Assembly: GCF_026278245.1 (NCBI RefSeq)
Contig: NZ_CP111079.1
Coordinates: 1,986,501-2,050,500, forward strand
Direction: 5' to 3'
DNA: 64,000 nucleotides
DNA from: Pontibacter kalidii
Lineage (GTDB): Bacteria > Bacteroidota > Bacteroidia > Cytophagales > Hymenobacteraceae
Positions 37,358 through 46,875 of the stretch are shown piece by piece. Within the stretch, counting starts at the first letter, position 1; each line of letters begins with the position of its first letter. The translations under genes were made by a program, and so were the position numbers. The notes beneath the pieces were generated by a model. That model made no database searches, was not told the DNA's origin, and worked only from the letters and a program-made list of their open reading frames with translations.

Positions 37358-39001
37358 TTACTTAGTAGTACTTCGCTCGATCTCACGAAGGTTCTCCATC
37401 TTCTTATTTCGCAGGAAGCCGTTGATGTCCTCGAAGTGCTCGCGGATGCGCTTGTTGCCGAACTCGAACACCTTCGTGGCCAGCCCGTCGAGGAAGTCCC
37501 TGTCGTGGGAAACAAGGATGATGGTGCCGTCGAAAGCTTTCAGCGCGTCCTTCAGGATATCCTTCGTTTTGATGTCCAGGTGGTTGGTCGGTTCGTCAAG
37601 TATAAGCAGGTTCACGGGTTGCAGCAGCAGCTTGATCATGGCCAGGCGAGTTTTCTCTCCACCAGAGAGCACCTTCACTTTCTTCTCCACGGTTTCGCCG
37701 CTGAACATAAACGCACCCAGCAAATCCTTTACGCGGGTGCGCACGTCACCTACGGCAATCTCATCAATGGTCTGGAACACGGTCAGGCTTTCATCCAGCA
37801 GCGAGGCCTGGTTTTGGGCAAAGTATCCGATCATACTGTTGTGGCCCAGCTGCAGTTTGCCCTCATACTCCAGCTCGCCCATAATGGCTTTCACCAGGGT
37901 AGACTTTCCTTCGCCGTTCTTGCCTACAAAGGCCACCTTCTCGCCACGGTTAATCGTTAGCGAAGCGTCCTGGAAAACAGTATAGTCGCCATACTTTTTG
38001 GTGAGGCCCTCCACAATAACCGGGTAGTTGCCTGAGCGCGGCGCCGGCGGAAACTTAAGGTTAAGCGCCGAGGTATCCACTTCATCCACCTCAATGATCT
38101 CCATCTTCTCCAGCATCTTCACCCGCGACTGCACCTGCAGCGTTTTGGAGTAAGTACCTTTAAAGCGATCAATGAACGTCTGTATCTCGGCTATCTCCTT
38201 CTGCTGGTCCTCAAACTGTTTTTGCTGCTGCTCGCGGCGCTCTTTGCGCAGCTGCAGGTATTGGCTGTAGTTTACCTTGTAGTCGTAGATGCGGCCCATC
38301 GTTACCTCGATGGTGCGGTTGGTGATGTTGTCGACAAAGGCTTTGTCGTGCGAGATCACGATCACCGCCTTCGCGTTGTTCACCAGGAAATCCTCCAGCC
38401 ATTGGATGGACTCGATGTCGAGGTGGTTGGTGGGCTCATCGAGCAGAATGAGGTCGGGCTGCTGCAGCAGGATTTTGGCCAGCTCGATGCGCATGCGCCA
38501 GCCACCGCTAAACTCTTTGGTGGGCCGCGTAAGGTCTGCCCTGGAGAAGCCCAGCCCCTTCAGCGTTTTCTCTACCTCCGCATCATAGTTGATCTCTTCC
38601 ACCGAGTAATACTTCTCGCTCAGCTCCGACACCTGTTCTATAATGGCGTAGTATTCGTCCGACTCGTAATCGGTGCGCGTCTCCAGTTCCGAGTTCAGGA
38701 ACTCCATCTGCTTTTTCATCTCCAGGATCTTGGCAAAGGCCTTGGAGGCTTCCTCGAAAACGGTGCAGTCGTCGTTGGTGAGCAGGTGCTGCGGCAGGTA
38801 GGCAATTACGGCATCCTTCGGAGCCGAAACCTTACCACGGGTGGGTTTGTTCACGCCCGCGATGATCTTTAGCAGGGTAGATTTACCCGCCCCGTTCTTC
38901 CCCATCAGGGCTATCCGGTCGTTCTCGTTAATATTGAAGGTAACATTGCTGAAAAGAGCTGCCCCGTTAAACTCTACTGCAACCGCGTCTACTGAAATCA
39001 T
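37358..39001 (-). CDS. ABC-F family ATPase (translation factor/ribosome protection type)
   Basis: 547 residues with two ATP-binding cassettes and no membrane domain. Walker A GKNGAGKST near residues 35-43, first signature FSGGWRMRIELAK, Walker B LILLDEPTNHLD; second Walker A GKNGEGKST, signature LSGGEKTRLAM, Walker B LLILDEPTNHLD. A charged linker (about 235-300, YSQYLQLRKERREQQQKQF) lies between the cassettes, as in EttA/Uup-like proteins acting at the ribosome. A TACCTTTG promoter box lies 20 bp before ATG 39001. Confidence 0.93.
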   Translation of the reverse strand: MISVDAVAVEFNGAALFSNVTFNINENDRIALMGKNGAGKSTLLKIIAGVNKPTRGKVSAPKDAVIAYLPQHLLTNDDCTVFEEASKAFAKILEMKKQMEFLNSELETRTDYESDEYYAIIEQVSELSEKYYSVEEINYDAEVEKTLKGLGFSRADLTRPTKEFSGGWRMRIELAKILLQQPDLILLDEPTNHLDIESIQWLEDFLVNNAKAVIVISHDKAFVDNITNRTIEVTMGRIYDYKVNYSQYLQLRKERREQQQKQFEDQQKEIAEIQTFIDRFKGTYSKTLQVQSRVKMLEKMEIIEVDEVDTSALNLKFPPAPRSGNYPVIVEGLTKKYGDYTVFQDASLTINRGEKVAFVGKNGEGKSTLVKAIMGELEYEGKLQLGHNSMIGYFAQNQASLLDESLTVFQTIDEIAVGDVRTRVKDLLGAFMFSGETVEKKVKVLSGGEKTRLAMIKLLLQPVNLLILDEPTNHLDIKTKDILKDALKAFDGTIILVSHDRDFLDGLATKVFEFGNKRIREHFEDINGFLRNKKMENLREIERSTTK

Positions 39002-39020
39002 AATCCTAAATTTAAGGGGG

Positions 39021-39028
39021 CAAAGGTA
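39021..39028 (-). promoter_or_regulatory. -7 promoter box TACCTTTG for the ABC-F gene
   Basis: Minus-strand exact TAnnTTTG match 20 bp from ATG 39001; no clear -33 element. Confidence 0.6.
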
Positions 39029-39500
39029 GTATAATTTAGACGATTGCCTTCGCTCCCTGGCATGCTAATCCTAATTTCTGATAGGAGGAAAGTATACCTC
39101 CACATCAAAAACCTGTTATTATAGCCCAATGACCATCAGGTCTGTTACGTTCTGACTTACTCATTATTCCGAAAACTGAAAACCTAGAACTTGATTCGGA
39201 GTAGTTTGGCAGCGACTAGAATAACCTTAACCTACGGGGAAATTAGACTCTATACATGCTGTTTTTGTCATCCTGTAAGGATTTTGTGGGCGAGTAGTGT
39301 GGCTTACCCTGTCGGGACGCCCTCCTTTTCTACCAGTTTATTACAGCCTGGCAAACGCTTTAGCAGCAGTAGAGCCAGAACTTAAGAGTTTTAAAAGTGT
39401 GGTTATAAAGTATAAAACGTGCATTGTCTGGGATAAACCGTGGCTGGAGCTAAGCTACAAGTCTTCCTACAAAAATCACAAATGAACTTGACGTAGAAGT
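39029..39500. other. Intergenic interval with dispersed GTCATCCTG repeat
   Basis: About 470 bp. TTTTGTCATCCTGTAAGGAT at 39262-39281 has a near copy at 46822-46841 (CTTTGTCATCCTGGAAGGAT). No protein-like frame. Confidence 0.45.
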
Positions 39501-39668
39501 TTAGTCCAGCAGGTAGTTATTTACGGCGGATAAAAGCATGGCGATGGCGTAGATAATCATAAACCATCGGAACAGCCGCTTCCTGCCAATGGCGTGCTTT
39601 AGCCACGGGTAGAACAGGAAATAGGCCACGCCCACAACAACAAACATCAAAACCAGTGCCTTCTGCAT
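39501..39668 (-). CDS. Small two-helix membrane protein (55 residues)
   Basis: ATG 39668 to TAA 39501. N-terminal helix MQKALVLMFVVVGVAYFLF, a basic loop PWLKHAIGRKRLFRW, second helix MIIYAIAMLLSAV. The hydrophobic-basic-hydrophobic layout fits a real small inner-membrane protein with a cytoplasmic loop. Too short for typical gene-calling cut-offs. Function unknown; a TATACTT word lies just upstream. Confidence 0.68.
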   Translation of the reverse strand: MQKALVLMFVVVGVAYFLFYPWLKHAIGRKRLFRWFMIIYAIAMLLSAVNNYLLD

Positions 39669-39918
39669 ACTTTATACTTTTATTGATACCTCTGCGGCAG
39701 TGAAACGTGTAGCTGGAAGTCGGATGCATCACATCACCGACCCGGGCCATGCTCCCTCTCTCTAGCCGGGCAAGTGCTTTGACCAACAGCGCCTGCAAGT
39801 TAGCCAACACCAGCCGAAAACCGGCACTCATAAGGGATGATTATACTTTCCAGCCCCTTCTTGCAGATCAGAATTAAATTAAAGTAACTTTACAGCCCTT
39901 TTATAGGTTTTCATCTGC

Positions 39919-40872
39919 ATGGTTGACATTCTCCTCCTCCTCGTGGGCTTCGTTGCCCTGATTTTTGGTGCCACAAAATTAGTGGACGGCGCCTCCAGCC
40001 TTGCCACCAGGCTCGGTGTCCCGAACATCGTTATCGGCCTTACCATTGTAGCCTTCGGCACGTCGGCCCCGGAACTGGTGGTTAACCTGTTCGCCTCCCT
40101 TAACAACAACACGGAAATGGTGCTCGGAAACGTGCTGGGCAGCAACATCTTTAACGTGCTGGGCATCCTGGGTATCACCGCCCTCATCTATCCCCTATCC
40201 GTTAAATCCAATACCACCTGGATCGAGATCCCGCTGAGTCTGCTAGCGGCCATTGCTGTGCTTGTTGTTGCCAACGATGCTTTCCTGGATGGGGCAGCCA
40301 CCAATTTAATTGCCAGGGGAGATGGCATTGTGCTCCTGCTGTTTTTCGCTATTTTCCTGGTCTACAATATTACCCTGGCTGCCGGGGGCACCGGAGAGGA
40401 TGAGGTCCCAGCCAAGCAATACTCGTTCCTCCTATCCGGACTTTTCATTGTTCTGGGTCTTGCCGGGCTGATTATCGGTGGGCGGTTGATCGTGACGAGC
40501 GCCGTGAGCATTGCCCAGCTCCTGGGCCTTTCGGAGCGTATCATTGCCCTGACGATCGTTTCCATCGGCACCTCACTTCCCGAGTTAGCCACATCCGTGG
40601 TGGCAGTCCGGAAACGTAATGTGGACATAGCCATAGGCAATGTGGTAGGCTCCAATATCTTCAATATCTTCCTGATCCTGGGTGTCTCGACCGTCGTTAC
40701 CCCACTTGCCGTGAATGCCGGGTCGCTGACAGACATTGTGGTCAACATCATCGCCGGCCTGCTGCTTTTTGTGTTCATTTTTACGGGCAAGGGAAGGCAG
40801 TTGGCGCGTTGGGAAGGCGGTGTTTTCCTCGCCCTCTACATCGGATACCTCGTCCTGCTGATCATGCAGTAA
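39919..40872 (+). CDS. Calcium/sodium antiporter (CaCA family)
   Basis: 317 residues, about ten membrane helices in two inverted halves. The two alpha repeats are clear: GTSAPELVVNLFASL with GNVLGSNIFNVLGILG (residues about 49-95) and GTSLPELATSVVAV with GNVVGSNIFNIFLILG (about 217-258); the Glu of PEL coordinates calcium. Exchanges Na+ (and perhaps K+) for Ca2+ across the inner membrane. Monocistronic; a long palindrome follows its 3' end by about 95 bp. Confidence 0.93.
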   Translation: MVDILLLLVGFVALIFGATKLVDGASSLATRLGVPNIVIGLTIVAFGTSAPELVVNLFASLNNNTEMVLGNVLGSNIFNVLGILGITALIYPLSVKSNTTWIEIPLSLLAAIAVLVVANDAFLDGAATNLIARGDGIVLLLFFAIFLVYNITLAAGGTGEDEVPAKQYSFLLSGLFIVLGLAGLIIGGRLIVTSAVSIAQLLGLSERIIALTIVSIGTSLPELATSVVAVRKRNVDIAIGNVVGSNIFNIFLILGVSTVVTPLAVNAGSLTDIVVNIIAGLLLFVFIFTGKGRQLARWEGGVFLALYIGYLVLLIMQ

Positions 40873-40966
40873 AAACAGGGCTGGTTATACTTAATGGATT
40901 ACTTGCACCCGGGCCGCGGGATCTAAGCGATCAGCAGGGTTTAGCCAACGTATGAGATCTGCTGCT

Positions 40967-41021
40967 CACTTTGCCCCTGCTTATACTTTCTATCATAGAA
41001 AGTATAAGCAGGGGCAAAGTG
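40967..41021. repeat. Perfect 27-bp inverted repeat with 1-nt centre
   Basis: Left arm begins CACTTTGCCCCTGCTTATAC at 40967, the centre is the C of CTATCATAG at about 40994, and the right arm ends GCAGGGGCAAAGTG at 41021. Both arms contain a TATACTT/AAGTATA word. There is no T tract, so it is not a standard terminator; it sits between the exchanger gene and the convergent DUF72 gene. Confidence 0.9.
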
Positions 41022-41192
41022 AAATGTGTACTCTTATCAACTCACCCATTTAAAGGCCTTCGCTCGCCTCCGGCGCGTGTGCTGTACGAGGCAGCTTCTG
41101 GCTGCTTAAAATTTTAGTATAGGAATAAAGTGGCGGGACACCACCAGATAGCACAACCATTTTAATTGTAGCTTATACTTTGATTTCCTGAA

Positions 41193-41939
41193 TTACAGCT
41201 CCTCCACCAGCTTTCGCAGCTTATCCGCATCCGTCACGGCATTGCCCAGAATGGTGTTGTTAAAGAAAACCCATACTTGCTTGCCGTCTTCCAGCCAGTC
41301 CTTCACCATGTAGGCATAGCGCTCTAGTTTATCGTCCGAGTAAGCCGAGGAGTACATCTTTTCGTCGCCGTGCAGGCGCAGGTAGGCCGTGTTGGTGGTC
41401 GTCACCTCCGTCCCCGGAAAACGCTTGCCGGCGCTGGCGATGACGGTGGTAATGTCATACTCCCGGAGCAGGTCCAGGGCCTCCTCCGTAAACCAGGAAA
41501 CATGCCGCGCCTCCAGGGCAAAAACATGCTCCGGATAAAGCTCGCGCAACGTATGGAAAAAGTCTGTTGCCACAAGCCTGTCAAAGCGGAAACTGGCTGC
41601 AATCTGTACCAGCACCGGCCCCAGCCGCTCCCCCATCAGCAGGTAGCGCGACATAAATTTCTGCAGCGGCTCCTCTATGTCCCTAAACTTTCTTTTATGG
41701 GTGATTTCCTGGTGCAGCTTGGGTGCGAACTTAAAATTAGTCGGTGTCTGCGAAAGCCACTTTTCGATGGTCTTGGCCATGGTGAAATGGTAAAAGCTGC
41801 TGTTGATTTCGGTGGCGTTAAAGCGGGTGGCATAGTGGCTGAGGTAGTCTGCCGATTTGAGCTCCGGAGGGTACAGCACCTCCTGCCAGCGGTAGCTCCA
41901 GCCGGATGTGCCGATTTGCAGTTTGGTAAAATTGGTCAT
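41193..41939 (-). CDS. DUF72 family protein
   Basis: 248 residues, TIM-barrel-like DUF72: IGTSGWSYRWQEVLYP near residue 8, the RFNATEINSSFYHF segment near 38-51, and YLRLHGDEKMYSSAYSDD with WVFFNNT near the C terminus. Function in the family is unproved; some members sit near DNA repair or radical chemistry genes. Minus strand, convergent with the exchanger, monocistronic. Confidence 0.9.
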   Translation of the reverse strand: MTNFTKLQIGTSGWSYRWQEVLYPPELKSADYLSHYATRFNATEINSSFYHFTMAKTIEKWLSQTPTNFKFAPKLHQEITHKRKFRDIEEPLQKFMSRYLLMGERLGPVLVQIAASFRFDRLVATDFFHTLRELYPEHVFALEARHVSWFTEEALDLLREYDITTVIASAGKRFPGTEVTTTNTAYLRLHGDEKMYSSAYSDDKLERYAYMVKDWLEDGKQVWVFFNNTILGNAVTDADKLRKLVEEL

Positions 41940-42089
41940 GCGTGTGGTTTAAGTATGGAAAGTATACTTTGTTACCGGTGGGTGGTTGCGGTTATACTTT
42001 GGTAAAGGGAAAATATCCACCGAAAACGCTTGGGGTCAGTAGCATTAAATTAGTTTATACTTATATTTAGTAAATGAACGGGCACTTCC

Positions 42090-43970
42090 ATGAAACAGCT
42101 TCTACCCCTGCTCCTCCTACTTTCCGCCATACTTACGGTCTCGGCCCAGCAAACCCAGAAGCCGGTACTGCATGGTAAAAACTGGATGGCCATTACCGGG
42201 AAACCGCTGGCAGCCACCGCCGGCGCCATCACCTTTCAGAAAGGCGGCAATGCCGTGGATGCTGCCTGCACCATGCTGGCCGCCACCTGCACCATGTGGG
42301 ACGTGCTAAGCTGGGGAGGCGAAACACAGGCTCTGATCTACAATCCCAAAACGAAAAAAGTCATTGCCATTAATGCCCTGGGAGTTGCGCCAACGGGTGC
42401 CACGCCGGAGTTCTTCAAAAGCAAAGGCTACAATTTCCCGCCGGAGCAGGGCCCTTTGGCGGCTACCACACCAGGTACAGCCGGCGGCCTGATGCACATG
42501 CTGGCCAACTACGGCACCCTGAGCCTGGAAGAAGTACTGGCACCCGCCATGGAACTGGCTGCCGGCTACCCCATCGAAGCCCAAACTGCCAACAGCATCG
42601 AGCGCGGAAAGGATAAAATAAAGCAGTGGCCCTACAGCAAAAAAGTCTTTTTGACGCACCCGGGTCAGGAAAGAGAAGCCCCCATGGCCGGTGAAATCTT
42701 TGTCCAGCAAGACCTGCTGCAAACCCTCACCAAACTGGTAGAAGCAGAAAGGGCGGCACTAAAAAAAGGCAAAAGCCGCAAAGAGGCCATTATGGCGGCT
42801 TACGACCGCTTTTACACAGGAGATATTGCCAAAGAGTTTGTGCGCGGCAGCAAAGAGCAGGGCGGCCTGATCACGATGAAGGACCTGGCCAACTGGAAGG
42901 TTTTGGAGGAAGAGCCGCTGGTAACAAACTATAAAGGCGTTGACGTGTACAAGTTGCAGCAGTGGACGCAGGGACCGACCATGCTGCAGGCGCTCAACAT
43001 CCTCGAAAACTTCGACCTCCAAAGTATGGGCTACAACAGCTCCAGGTACATCCACACGCTCTACCAAAGTATGAACCTGGCTTTCGCCGACCGCGATTTT
43101 TACTACGGCGACCCCTACTTTGCGCCACAGGAACCGATGAAAGGCTTACTGAGCAAGGACTATGCCAAGCAGCGTGCCGCGCTTATTCATCTTGATAAAA
43201 ACGATGCAAAAATTGGCCCCGGCGACCCCTACCCTTTCGAAGGAAAGAAAAACCCTTACTTAAAGCTCCTGAAAGAAAGAGGTTTTGAGCTTGATACTAC
43301 CCGCCGCAACTTCGCTCCGACCCACGACATCCGCAACGGCTCCTCTATGGTGGAGTACCAGGACAGGTTGTGGCGCGGCACCACTACGATAGAAGCCGCA
43401 GACAAAGAAGGTTGGGTGGTGTCGATTACGCCGAGCGGGGGCTGGCTACCTGCCTGCATTGCCGGCAACACAGGTATTGGCATGAGCCAGCGTATGCAGA
43501 GTTTTGTGCTGGATGAGCAGCTGAACCCCTTTAACGTGGTAGCACCGGGCAAAAGGCCGCGCGTGACCTTAACCCCATCCATGGCGCTAAAAGACGGCAA
43601 GCCATACTTATCTTTCGCGGTGCAGGGCGGTGACACGCAGGACCAGAACCTGCTGCAGTTCTTCCTCAACGTTGTGGAGTTTGGCATGAACGTACAGCAA
43701 GCATCCGAGGCGGCTAACTTCAACACCAACCAACTGTGGCTCTCGTTGGGCGGCACCAAAACCGAAGACCGTCAGCCCAAGCCAGGCCACATCCTACTCC
43801 ACGACAGCACCCCCGAAACTGTACGAACCGAGCTCAAGAAGATGGGTTATACATTGACGTTCGACGACCGCACCAGCGGCCCGATCAACGCGCTATACTT
43901 CGACTGGAAACACAACAGCCTCTGGGGAGGCTCCAGCAACCACGGCGAAGATTATGGGATTGGGTGGTAA
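42090..43970 (+). CDS. Gamma-glutamyltransferase-family protein, secreted
   Basis: 626 residues with signal peptide MKQLLPLLLLLSAILTVSAQ. Self-processing Ntn hydrolase: N-terminal half with GGNAVDAACTMLAA near residue 51, and the processing Thr in RGTTTIEAADKEGWVVSITPSGG near residue 430, which becomes the N-terminal nucleophile of the small subunit. PSMALKDGKP and GGDTQDQNLLQ complete the substrate pocket. Periplasmic; glutathione or glutamyl peptide breakdown is likely but the substrate is not fixed. Monocistronic. Confidence 0.88.
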   Translation: MKQLLPLLLLLSAILTVSAQQTQKPVLHGKNWMAITGKPLAATAGAITFQKGGNAVDAACTMLAATCTMWDVLSWGGETQALIYNPKTKKVIAINALGVAPTGATPEFFKSKGYNFPPEQGPLAATTPGTAGGLMHMLANYGTLSLEEVLAPAMELAAGYPIEAQTANSIERGKDKIKQWPYSKKVFLTHPGQEREAPMAGEIFVQQDLLQTLTKLVEAERAALKKGKSRKEAIMAAYDRFYTGDIAKEFVRGSKEQGGLITMKDLANWKVLEEEPLVTNYKGVDVYKLQQWTQGPTMLQALNILENFDLQSMGYNSSRYIHTLYQSMNLAFADRDFYYGDPYFAPQEPMKGLLSKDYAKQRAALIHLDKNDAKIGPGDPYPFEGKKNPYLKLLKERGFELDTTRRNFAPTHDIRNGSSMVEYQDRLWRGTTTIEAADKEGWVVSITPSGGWLPACIAGNTGIGMSQRMQSFVLDEQLNPFNVVAPGKRPRVTLTPSMALKDGKPYLSFAVQGGDTQDQNLLQFFLNVVEFGMNVQQASEAANFNTNQLWLSLGGTKTEDRQPKPGHILLHDSTPETVRTELKKMGYTLTFDDRTSGPINALYFDWKHNSLWGGSSNHGEDYGIGW

Positions 43971-44187
43971 GTACGGATTCTGATTTTCGCGACGAAAATA
44001 TAAAAGGTGTATGAAGTATAAGCTGCCGTCCGGTTAGAGTCGAACCAAACGTACTAAAACGAATCTTTTATAACTAACGCAGTTATGCCTTCAATTTATT
44101 GTAACTCCACACTTTAAATTTTGAAAGTCAAAATCATCTTTACGGAGAATTTAACCTTCCATCAAACAAGCTAAAAAAACATGACTT

Positions 44188-44598
44188 ATGAGTACCGACC
44201 AATCCATGAAACTTGACATCTATGTCAACTATCCCGGGCATTGCGAAAAAGCATTCCGGTTTTACGAGCAGCATCTTGGCGGAAAAATAACAATGATGAC
44301 ACCTCACCAACAACCGCCTCCCAATTTTCCAAAAGAATGGAAGAAACCAATTCTTCATGCAATAATAGAGATTGGCGGTACTGTGGTCAGGGGTGCCGAC
44401 ATTCCTGATGCCGAACCTATGCGCAGCGCCTATCTAACGCTTAGACTTGACACGCCGGAGAAAGCAGAACTCATTTATAACCTGCTTTCCAGTGATGGCG
44501 AAATCTTTATGAAGATGGAAAAGACTTTCTTTGCGAATCGCTTTGCTATGCTCCGTGATAAGTTTGGAACGTCGTGGATGCTTCTTAATGAAAAATAG
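44188..44598 (+). CDS. VOC-family protein (PhnB/glyoxalase-like)
   Basis: 136 residues in two beta-alpha-beta-beta-beta halves: LDIYVNYPGHCEKAFRFYEQ at the start and the FANRFAMLRDKFGTSWMLL metal-binding tail, with Glu residues replacing some His ligands as usual in the PhnB subgroup. Enzymatic role is unknown for this subgroup. Monocistronic; ATG 44188 (an out-of-frame ATG is at 44181). Confidence 0.85.
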   Translation: MSTDQSMKLDIYVNYPGHCEKAFRFYEQHLGGKITMMTPHQQPPPNFPKEWKKPILHAIIEIGGTVVRGADIPDAEPMRSAYLTLRLDTPEKAELIYNLLSSDGEIFMKMEKTFFANRFAMLRDKFGTSWMLLNEK

Positions 44599-44830
44599 AA
44601 TTTGCTTCTTTCATATTGCGTCTAAAAAATTTGAGCATTAAATTAAATGACAATAGCCTGCAGCCAACATGGGTTTTGTGTTGTGGTGGGCGGACGATCA
44701 AAGGCTATACATTAGTTTTTCAATTAGGCTTTTAGATATAGGCTGGGCTTACCTCCACAACACAAAGTTCTAAACCGTTCAGTATACTTTCACCATCTCA
44801 CCAAGCGTACATCAGAAAAAGACCGAACTT

Positions 44831-45718
44831 TTGAGAACAATAAAATTCGATAAAACACAGTGCGGCGTAGAAGTCCTGCTTCGGGTAGGTTCAGGCAATG
44901 AGTTAAAAGAAGCTTACACCGACACAGAGGTTTACAACACCGATTACTTTGAGGTTCTGCTTTTCCGGAAGGCAAATGGGCACGTGCTGTTAAACCAGCG
45001 AAAGATCAACCTGAGCGATAATTCTATTGTCTTTATTTCACCCTTCCAGAAGCGGCAATGGCAACTAGACCCGGACCACCTGGACTTCACGTTTCTGATC
45101 TTTCAGGAAGATTTTCTCAACGACTTTTTTGCCGATAAGCTGTTCACGTACCGGCTTCTATACTTTTACCAGCTCGATCATCCGCTGCGCATGAACGTTT
45201 CTGCAGAGTATATCCAGAAAGCCTGCAGTACACTTACGGAGATCCATACCGAGCTGAAAGAAGCCAATCCGGACAGCGAACACCTCATCCGCTCCCTTCT
45301 CTATTATTTACTGCTCAGGCTCAACCGGGATTACGCGCACCAGAATAACCTGCCGCTCGAAAAGCCGGAGAACAACTATGCCTATCAGTTTAAGAAACTG
45401 CTGGAGCTACAAATCAAGGAAAAACAGCGGATCAGTGAGTATGCGGACCTTTTGGGGATAAGCAGGATCACGCTCAACAAATCGGTACAGGCCCAATTCA
45501 ACGTAACGGCTACACACCTACTTAAGCAGAGGCTGCTCTTCGAAATCAAAAATTACCTGATTCATTCGGACCTAACGGTAGCCGATATAGCGCACGAGTT
45601 GAATTTCTCGGAGCCCAACCACCTGATGCGCTTTTTCAAGACCCAAACCGGCCAAACCACCTCCGCCTTCCTTGCCGATTATCAAAATGGTAGCAAGGCA
45701 AATAGCTTTGGTACCTAA
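44831..45718 (+). CDS. AraC-family regulator with TTG start
   Basis: 295 residues; N-terminal cupin-like sensing domain and C-terminal double helix-turn-helix (ISEYADLLGISRITLNKSVQ and VADIAHELNFSEPNHLMRFF, ending TGQTTSAFL). A stop codon lies at 44771 and there is no in-frame ATG or GTG between it and residue 1, so TTG at 44831 is the best start. It is 59 bp upstream of an MBL hydrolase gene on the same strand, its likely target. Confidence 0.85.
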   Translation: MRTIKFDKTQCGVEVLLRVGSGNELKEAYTDTEVYNTDYFEVLLFRKANGHVLLNQRKINLSDNSIVFISPFQKRQWQLDPDHLDFTFLIFQEDFLNDFFADKLFTYRLLYFYQLDHPLRMNVSAEYIQKACSTLTEIHTELKEANPDSEHLIRSLLYYLLLRLNRDYAHQNNLPLEKPENNYAYQFKKLLELQIKEKQRISEYADLLGISRITLNKSVQAQFNVTATHLLKQRLLFEIKNYLIHSDLTVADIAHELNFSEPNHLMRFFKTQTGQTTSAFLADYQNGSKANSFGT

Positions 45719-45736
45719 GCACAACAACTGCGCCCT

Positions 45737-45744
45737 TACCTTTG
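45737..45744 (+). promoter_or_regulatory. -7 promoter box TACCTTTG for the MBL gene
   Basis: Exact TAnnTTTG match 33 bp before ATG 45778. It begins 18 bp after the regulator's stop codon, so the two genes can be transcribed separately. Confidence 0.6.
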
Positions 45745-45777
45745 CATTGAACTTAATAGATTTAAATTCAATACGAT

Positions 45778-46545
45778 ATGTCAAAAAGCAATAGTATACA
45801 GTTAGTCCGGAATGCTACTCTGGTGGTTCATTATGCCGGCAAGAAGATTTTGGTAGACCCTATGCTGATGCCGAAGGAGTCCATCGACCCATTGGCAGGC
45901 AAGGCAAGAAATCCAATGGTTGATCTACCTTCGTCTATTGAAGAAATTACGAAGGACGTAGACCTGGTATTGGTAACCCATACCCATCCCGATCACTTCG
46001 ATCCGGTGGCCAGTGCAACGCTGAACAAAAGTATAAAGCTAATCAATCAGCCTGCCGATGAGGAATTCTTTCAGAAGGAAGGCTTCACCAATGCAGAAAC
46101 AGTACAGGAGAGCACCGTTTGGAACGGCATCACCATCTACAGAACAGGTGGCGAGCACGGCAGCGGAGAAATCCTGAAACAAATGGGCACTGTTTCGGGC
46201 TTTGTGTTGCAAGCAGAGAACCAGCCTACCATTTATATTGTGGGCGATAGCATCTGGATTGACGAAGTGGAGCAGAGCATCCAAAAGTATAAACCGGATT
46301 ATATTGTAACGAACTCGGGCGGTGCGGCTTTCCCTGGCTTTGAAGCAACGCCTATTCTGATGGACGAAGAACAGACGGTGTCGCTGATAAAGGAAAGCGG
46401 AAATGCCGGGGTAATAGCCGTTCATATGGATGCGTTGGACCATTGCCGCACCACAAGAACCACGCTGCGCCAGAAAGCTGAGGAATCGGGAATCGCAAAA
46501 GAGAAGCTAATCATTCCGCAGGATGGTGAAGTAATAGCCCTTTAA
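45778..46545 (+). CDS. MBL-fold metal-dependent hydrolase
   Basis: 255 residues. Metal site HTHPDH near residue 68-73, a GGEHGSGE loop, VGDSIWIDE for a further ligand, and AVHMDALDHC near the C terminus. It belongs to the UlaG/YhfI-like branch acting on lactones or phosphoesters; precise substrate unknown. Preceded by an AraC regulator and its own TACCTTTG box, closed by a strong terminator. Confidence 0.88.
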   Translation: MSKSNSIQLVRNATLVVHYAGKKILVDPMLMPKESIDPLAGKARNPMVDLPSSIEEITKDVDLVLVTHTHPDHFDPVASATLNKSIKLINQPADEEFFQKEGFTNAETVQESTVWNGITIYRTGGEHGSGEILKQMGTVSGFVLQAENQPTIYIVGDSIWIDEVEQSIQKYKPDYIVTNSGGAAFPGFEATPILMDEEQTVSLIKESGNAGVIAVHMDALDHCRTTRTTLRQKAEESGIAKEKLIIPQDGEVIAL

Positions 46546-46577
46546 TCTGCGACTCTACAGTCAGGTAGTACTTTTTC

Positions 46578-46631
46578 AAAACACATGCACGAAACATCTC
46601 AAAACACAGAGATGCTTCGTGCATGTGTTTT
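46578..46631 (+). terminator. Terminator after the MBL gene
   Basis: 23-nt arms with a single mismatch: AAAACACATGCACGAAACAT at 46578 pairs with ATGCTTCGTGCATGTGTTTT ending at 46631, loop AAAACACA. Confidence 0.85.
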
Positions 46632-46875
46632 GTAAGGAATTACTAAGATGATCTGCTTATCCTGAAACCCTATCCTGCTATACCTCCCTCATTCAATTCC
46701 CAGCGTTATCAGATATGTGGGAGTATCAAGTTGCCGTTAACCTACCCCTGGGAGCTACGCTCGCTCCATCAAAACCCGCGTGTTGGTTAGTCCTGAGGAG
46801 AACCGTAATTACGCCTTCCTCTTTGTCATCCTGGAAGGATCCTGGAGGAAGGGAGGCTAAGCTGCAACTACAAGT
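46632..46875. other. Intergenic interval before the long repeat
   Basis: About 240 bp with one GTCATCCTG repeat at 46822-46841; no gene. Confidence 0.4.

Noticed and set aside
39517..39831. 104-codon minus-strand frame near the small membrane gene
   Set aside because: The in-register 55-residue frame from ATG 39668 shows two helices and is the better call.
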